DNA from: Bacteroidaceae bacterium
GTDB lineage: Bacteria > Bacteroidota > Bacteroidia > Bacteroidales > Bacteroidaceae
Direction: 5' to 3'
DNA: 64,000 bases
Assembly: GCA_017517605.1 (NCBI GenBank)
Contig: JAFWYQ010000030.1
Span: forward strand, 26,015-90,014
Shown here: positions 60,601 through 64,000 of the stretch, in pieces
How positions within the stretch are numbered: position 1 is the first letter of the stretch
Layout: each line of letters begins with the position of its first letter
The notes under the pieces: model-generated
Seen by the model: only the letters and a program-made list of their open reading frames with translations
Databases searched by the model: none
What the model was told of the DNA's origin: nothing
Position numbers and translations under genes: made by a program

Positions 60601-60839
60601 CTCACGGTCAATTCCACGTCGTATGAGGGAACTTTCACCTTAAAAGTACCATCATCTCCGGTCATGCCTGCACTTACACCGGGAACAGAAACACTGATAC
60701 CGGGCAACGGTGAAGCATCTGCTGCAGAAAGCACACGACCTGTCAACTCCAGCGTAGCCTCCTGAGCCAGTGCCGGCATCCAACCCATGAATCCCAAGCA
60801 CAATACTAAGAATACTATTCTATTAAATTTCTGTATCAT
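57696..60839 (-). CDS. SusC/RagA-family TonB-linked outer membrane protein
   Basis: A 1047-aa TonB-dependent transporter. The signal peptide ends ALAQ, a carboxypeptidase-D-like domain follows (ELTGRVLSAADASPLPGISVSVPG), then the plug (RGFNSLYAGNQPLLVVDGMVM, DIDRITVLKDASAIYGVKGANGAV) and a 22-strand barrel ending TTFYVGVKAGL. It imports oligosaccharides as a complex with SusD. The gene lies 30 bp after the fasciclin gene and 33 bp before susD, so these are one operon. No sigma/anti-sigma or hybrid two-component regulator is in the window. Confidence 0.95.
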   Translation of the reverse strand: MIQKFNRIVFLVLCLGFMGWMPALAQEATLELTGRVLSAADASPLPGISVSVPGVSAGMTGDDGTFKVKVPSYDVELTVSGPLYQAKRVALKGRKEIEIRMQAEGFDASVYKDVVTPMGEVNNSHLTASAVYLDKSRETEVGDMPENLLGTVAGLNVVERSGMEGSGANMFLRGFNSLYAGNQPLLVVDGMVMENAQFGESLMDGYISTPMGAINVKDIDRITVLKDASAIYGVKGANGAVLIQTKQVTDLTTHINVQALAGLSMQPQALPMLNVMDSKRYLAEMAQNAGLSSAQIQQLPFVNAEKPVLNNWGYSGNVDYYRYNQNTDWQDEIFQEAFKQQYSLDVSGGDEVAVYGLSLGFLSKDGVVVGNDYDRFNARINTAIKFTQNLRVKTNMSFIYGSKNLSNEGTASFVNPIYSALVKTPFTTAHVMNEQGLSSPKYEDVDYFGMANPSVVTNNVNSENSFYRFMGNIDLFAQLNKNLKFTTNFGVNFNKEREEVFYPKGGIPYGHFDNNVEITSNAQHRVERLFTLFDENRLTYTFDFAHDHKLDATLGFRYMTSRAENDFGETYNAPDNAYTSIGNGLIEYAATGGMLGKWNWLAAYANVNYNLYNKYFVDAVISADASSRYGEDVGTLQYYPSVTAAWLLSSEKWFRADFVDMLKFRAGYTQAGNDNIGNYAAKRYYVAQNFLGNYGLVRANLMNKDLKPERVTKLNVGLDMSFFDEAFTLSADFYKNTVTDMLVYSKAKYYTGLDSYIDNGGEMENVGIDVTATARLVNTKNVKWDLGITASHNQNEVTALKTGAFNTELAEGTIRTQVGSPLGIFYGYKTNGVYSTTADADADGLYTMVGSVRTPFEAGDVRFVDAHEDGLIDEKDMQEIGDPTPDLYGSIFTNLKVQRFNLSAQFKYSLGNDVYNYTRRNLETMSGWENQTEAVRNRWQVEGDITNMPKMVYGDPRGNARFSDRWIEDGSFLKLKNVTLSYNVPMHNDVLTDLVVYGAVENLFTITDYKGYDPEVISSAANPLNYGIDSYSTPHTTTFYVGVKAGL

Positions 60840-60869
60840 AACTTTACATTTTGAAGTCGTTACTCTTTA

Positions 60870-62768
60870 TTATTCTTCGTCCTCAATTACCGGCTCGAAA
60901 CGGATGTAATCCAAGAATATCATACCGTTAGCCTTCACTTTGGAATCCGCCGTATTGGCCGAGTTGGTCACAAAGATGTCGATATCGCACTCGTTGGCAA
61001 TCGTCAAGAACTCACGGGCAGGACGATTAGGCACTGCAGGATCATAGGGGTTCAATGGATTCTTGCCTACTACCTGATCGTAGTCACCACCGGCAGCACA
61101 CCAGAAGAGGGGCTGTTCAGCAGCGAATATTTCCTTGTTGGCAATGGGGTCACCCGCATTCATACCCTGAGCAGGTTTCTTGAAATTAGGATGATTCTCA
61201 TCATTGGCTTCCACGGGGTCGTATCCCACCATACAACGGGCTGCACCGTTGTTCTTGTAGTTGCTGATGAATCCGTTACCGGCTACACCCTTGGTGTTCA
61301 CGCCCCATACAAGGCGCTTACCTTCCTGGCCGATATACAATTTCTGAACGAGACGGTTTACAGAGGTACAAGGCTTGTTCGGTTGGGCAGGATCCCAATC
61401 GAGGTCCAAGGTATCACCGGCATAGTGTGAAGGAATATCATCCACAGCCACCCAATATACACGGTATTTGCAAGAATACATGTGCGGACGATAAGCCACA
61501 TAGGCATTCAATTCGTTGTTAGACTGTCCAGGCTGCTTGCTGGTGATAGTGGCACTCTCGTACCAGAAATACTTGGTTGATGCAGGATAAGTATAGGTAC
61601 TGTCTGTTTCGCTATTCCACTTCTTCACAGGATTACCATCCGCATCCAACACCGTAAAGGTCTTGAGGTCCTTAGCAATCTCAGTATAACCAATCATCAT
61701 CATATCCTTTCCTCCACTGGCATAGTCGCGCATACGAACGTATGTATGATTCGCGCTGCGGGCACCCACATAGTCCTCACCTTCCACGATGATGTCCTTG
61801 ATCTTGTTGTTCTTGATGCGGATATTCACGCCATCAGCAAAAAGGACATTACCGTTAGAAGCAACATTCTCAGTAACGGTGGCCTGGCTCATATCCAACT
61901 TCACACCGGTAAAGGCTGCAATCAATTCCTGATCGCCAGCATTGGCAGACATACATACCAAGTCGTAAATCAAGCTATTGGCAGCAGCGGCATAGGTAAA
62001 TGTGCTGTCACCCTTCACACTTGAAGCAGCATCTTCCAACTGATACATGTATTTGGCATACTTCTTCTGGATAGCGTGGAAGTTCTCATTCTCCAGCATC
62101 ACCAAGGTGAAGTTTGCATCTTCGTTGTCAATATGCAACGAATCCAAGAAAGGATTCTGATACATCCATACGGTATCGTAGATAGCCTGACCTGTAGCAG
62201 GGTCAACACCTTTCTGAACGCTCTTGTCAGGGTCCATTACCGAGTCTCCGGCTGCGTAGATGATGGCAGCCATATCATAAAGGTCCTTATTGGCAGCAAC
62301 CTGTTCATACAGGTTCTTCAAAGGAAGTACCACCTTATCGGCCAAGCGCAACACACCGTTGCTACATACCACCTCTGTCTCTTGTATTTCGGCCTCAGCC
62401 ACTGCCAAACCCTTACCGTTGAGCATCAACAGGCGGTCAGTCGGTTGGATAGCCTTATAAGAGAGCGGTGCAATGTGGTTGCGCACGATAGCCAATGTAT
62501 CCCATGTGCTCAATTCTGCCAAAGCTGCATTGGTGGGAGCCAACACGGTATAGTTGTTGCTTCCCGAAAGCACCTTGTCGTATCCAGTCGCTTGCAGCAA
62601 ACCTTTGAAGGCCGAGAGGTCTTGCTCTGCCTCGATGGCTGCATATACGCTACCGGCTACAGAACCGGTAACGCTTGTGTGGTCGTCCCATTGGTTGTTA
62701 CAGCTTACCATAAAGGCACCGCTGGCAGCCAACAGAATGGACATTTGCATTATATTCTTTAGTTTCAT
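60870..62768 (-). CDS. Fasciclin-domain lipoprotein
   Basis: A 632-aa lipoprotein (lipobox MVSC near residue 23). A fasciclin-type domain begins at about 38 (SVYAAIEAEQDLSAFKGLLQATG, then YTVLAPTNAALAEL). A longer beta-rich region follows and the end, IFLDYIRFEPV, resembles a carbohydrate-binding-like beta-sandwich. It is cotranscribed with susC (30 bp). Proteins of this kind in SusCD operons are thought to be accessory surface glycan-binding proteins; the ligand is not known. Confidence 0.82.
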   Translation of the reverse strand: MKLKNIMQMSILLAASGAFMVSCNNQWDDHTSVTGSVAGSVYAAIEAEQDLSAFKGLLQATGYDKVLSGSNNYTVLAPTNAALAELSTWDTLAIVRNHIAPLSYKAIQPTDRLLMLNGKGLAVAEAEIQETEVVCSNGVLRLADKVVLPLKNLYEQVAANKDLYDMAAIIYAAGDSVMDPDKSVQKGVDPATGQAIYDTVWMYQNPFLDSLHIDNEDANFTLVMLENENFHAIQKKYAKYMYQLEDAASSVKGDSTFTYAAAANSLIYDLVCMSANAGDQELIAAFTGVKLDMSQATVTENVASNGNVLFADGVNIRIKNNKIKDIIVEGEDYVGARSANHTYVRMRDYASGGKDMMMIGYTEIAKDLKTFTVLDADGNPVKKWNSETDSTYTYPASTKYFWYESATITSKQPGQSNNELNAYVAYRPHMYSCKYRVYWVAVDDIPSHYAGDTLDLDWDPAQPNKPCTSVNRLVQKLYIGQEGKRLVWGVNTKGVAGNGFISNYKNNGAARCMVGYDPVEANDENHPNFKKPAQGMNAGDPIANKEIFAAEQPLFWCAAGGDYDQVVGKNPLNPYDPAVPNRPAREFLTIANECDIDIFVTNSANTADSKVKANGMIFLDYIRFEPVIEDEE

Positions 62769-62799
62769 AGACTATTCTTTTTTAATTATATCTTTCTTT

Positions 62800-62935
62800 C
62801 AGTAATTAAGGAGTAGAGGAGTTATCGGCTCTACGAGCCTGGGAATGATTAGCAAAACTATTGGCCAGCAGGCTGTGCCTGCGATAACTCCTTTAACTAC
62901 TTAGTGAAGCGGTAACTCCTTTAATTACTAAGTTC
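62800..62935. repeat. Palindromic spacer, family C, copy 3
   Basis: GGAGTAGAGGAGTTATC near 62809 pairs with GATAACTCCTTTAACTAC near 62882, with CTCTACGAGC and ACTATTGGC words inside. A second TAACTCCTTTAATTAC follows. It lies between the two fasciclin genes. Confidence 0.65.
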
Positions 62936-62942
62936 CATCTCT

Positions 62943-64000
62943 TTACTCTTCTGCCGCAGGGTCATGTACGGGACATCCAGGAACGATAGGATAACCGTTC
63001 ACACCACACTGATCGGGATAAATCTGACAATCGGGCGTACCCTTCTCAATCAAATCACCGTTCATGGCAATACGCGGCCATACCTGGTCATCATCCATCG
63101 GGATGTACTGAATCATATCCCAAGAGTTACCGTCACCCTTTGAACCACGGGTTGCCTCGAAAATCAAGGTATGAGCACCAGTAGTCTTCACCTCTACAGT
63201 ACCAAGTTTTTTACTACAGAATACGTTAATGTAAGATTTTGCATTATATTGTTTCCAACCATTGGCTAACAATTTCTCGACATCACTACCATCTTTTTCC
63301 ATATAATCCTCAAGGTTTACGTTAGAGGGCATAAACTGGTCTTCATACTCTGATTCCACATCCGCAGGGCCGTGGTGGAAAGTGGCATTGAAGGCACAGG
63401 GGTTGGCACGACGCCAGCACAACCAGATGTTGTACTTACCGGCCACCAACACTGGGGTAGTGATTTCCAAACGGGGAAGTACAGTTGAGCAGACACGCAT
63501 AATTAAGTGGTCACCATATACATACTGGTTCTTCTGGTCAATCGAACCTCCCACTTCCGGCAAGCCACCACAATAATATGTAATCTCGCGTGTACCTTCC
63601 CAACGCATCATCGAGAGGTCATCACCTCCGAAGTTCACGGCAGTACCTGCTTTACGGAATCCTGCCAACGCACGGATTTCGGGTTGGTCACCGAAGTCCC
63701 AATATACGCGGTAAGCAGCACGTTCAATAATCTGGATGGTGCTGCTTCCTTCGCTACCCTTCTCTACCGTTTGGATTACACCATCCTTGCAGGCATAGTC
63801 CACGAAGTCGCCCTGACGGGCCAAGAAGATACCATCCTCGTCGATACGGTCTGTCTTGAAACGGTTCAGGTAGATGCTGTCCTGTACCATAGTCACTGTG
63901 ATAACCTGTGCAGGCACGGCAGTTGTCAAGGCCGAAGCCTCCATGATGTCCTTCAAATACACACGTCCGTTCAAGCAGTGGTAACCAATCCAGTTGGTCA
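62943..64000 (-). CDS. Fasciclin-type surface protein, C-terminal part (start outside window)
   Basis: The frame is open to the right edge (the first visible residues read TNWIGYHCLNGRVYLKDI), so the N terminus lies beyond. The first part fits the end of a fasciclin domain (NGRVYLKDI and later CKDGVIQTVEK). The rest is a beta-rich domain ending HTLIFEATRG and WDMIQYIPMDD, similar to the end of the next gene. It is probably the first or second gene of the SusCD operon. The true start cannot be given. Confidence 0.75.
   Translation of the reverse strand, partial: TNWIGYHCLNGRVYLKDIMEASALTTAVPAQVITVTMVQDSIYLNRFKTDRIDEDGIFLARQGDFVDYACKDGVIQTVEKGSEGSSTIQIIERAAYRVYWDFGDQPEIRALAGFRKAGTAVNFGGDDLSMMRWEGTREITYYCGGLPEVGGSIDQKNQYVYGDHLIMRVCSTVLPRLEITTPVLVAGKYNIWLCWRRANPCAFNATFHHGPADVESEYEDQFMPSNVNLEDYMEKDGSDVEKLLANGWKQYNAKSYINVFCSKKLGTVEVKTTGAHTLIFEATRGSKGDGNSWDMIQYIPMDDDQVWPRIAMNGDLIEKGTPDCQIYPDQCGVNGYPIVPGCPVHDPAAEE

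Overview
The window reads as a chromosomal segment of a Bacteroidales bacterium, either Bacteroidaceae or Prevotellaceae. The evidence is promoters of the Bacteroidetes form (TTTG, a 19-20 nt spacer, then TAnnTTTG), SusC/SusD proteins, GldH, DUF4834 and DUF4199 proteins, and SPII lipoproteins. Several large secreted proteins end in a T9SS-like C-terminal sorting domain, which leans slightly toward a Prevotellaceae-type lifestyle, but genus cannot be fixed from the sequence. No CRISPR array, phage, IS transposase or rRNA is visible.

Positions 1-13,000 are housekeeping: the luxS tail, a TlpA-like lipoprotein, the psd-pssA-DUF4834 phospholipid operon, divergent dnaE, trxA, an acidic hypothetical protein, tRNA-Gly and tRNA-Tyr, ribH, a TPR membrane protein, then recF and a DciA-like protein. 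Positions 13,400-19,460 hold a BlaI repressor, a secreted protein, and a 1378-aa M56/BlaR1-like membrane protease. The protease carries a very large extracytoplasmic region of repeated modules and ends in the same domain as the secreted protein. This is the most unusual regulatory locus in the window. A ParE/RelE-type toxin-antitoxin pair follows.

Positions 20,000-37,200 are again mostly core: a DUF4847 - dCMP deaminase - CtpA protease - 5-FCL operon, an M3 peptidase, a Crp/Fnr regulator, MarC, ApbE, MntP, two small envelope proteins with a GT2 glycosyltransferase, a DUF4199 protein, an SRP RNA-tRNA-Thr transcription unit, gldH-ricT-holB, and metF.

Positions 37,500-64,000 are all on the minus strand and look like a polysaccharide utilisation and surface-display region aimed at rhamnogalacturonan. 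In order of transcription they encode two fasciclin-type lipoproteins (the first cut by the window edge), SusC, SusD, a PL11 rhamnogalacturonan lyase with a sorting domain, a second PL11 lyase fused to autotransporter-type beta-strand repeats, two paralogous secreted beta-helix-like proteins, and a 2112-aa modular giant. The second lyase has an in-frame TGA that cuts off its sorting domain.

The intergenic DNA is unusual. Nearly every long spacer contains palindromic or word-repeat DNA, and several families recur. One is a double-hairpin element with compensatory base changes inside each arm. Another is a MITE-like element found twice just downstream of tRNA operons. A third has a perfect 28-bp inverted repeat.
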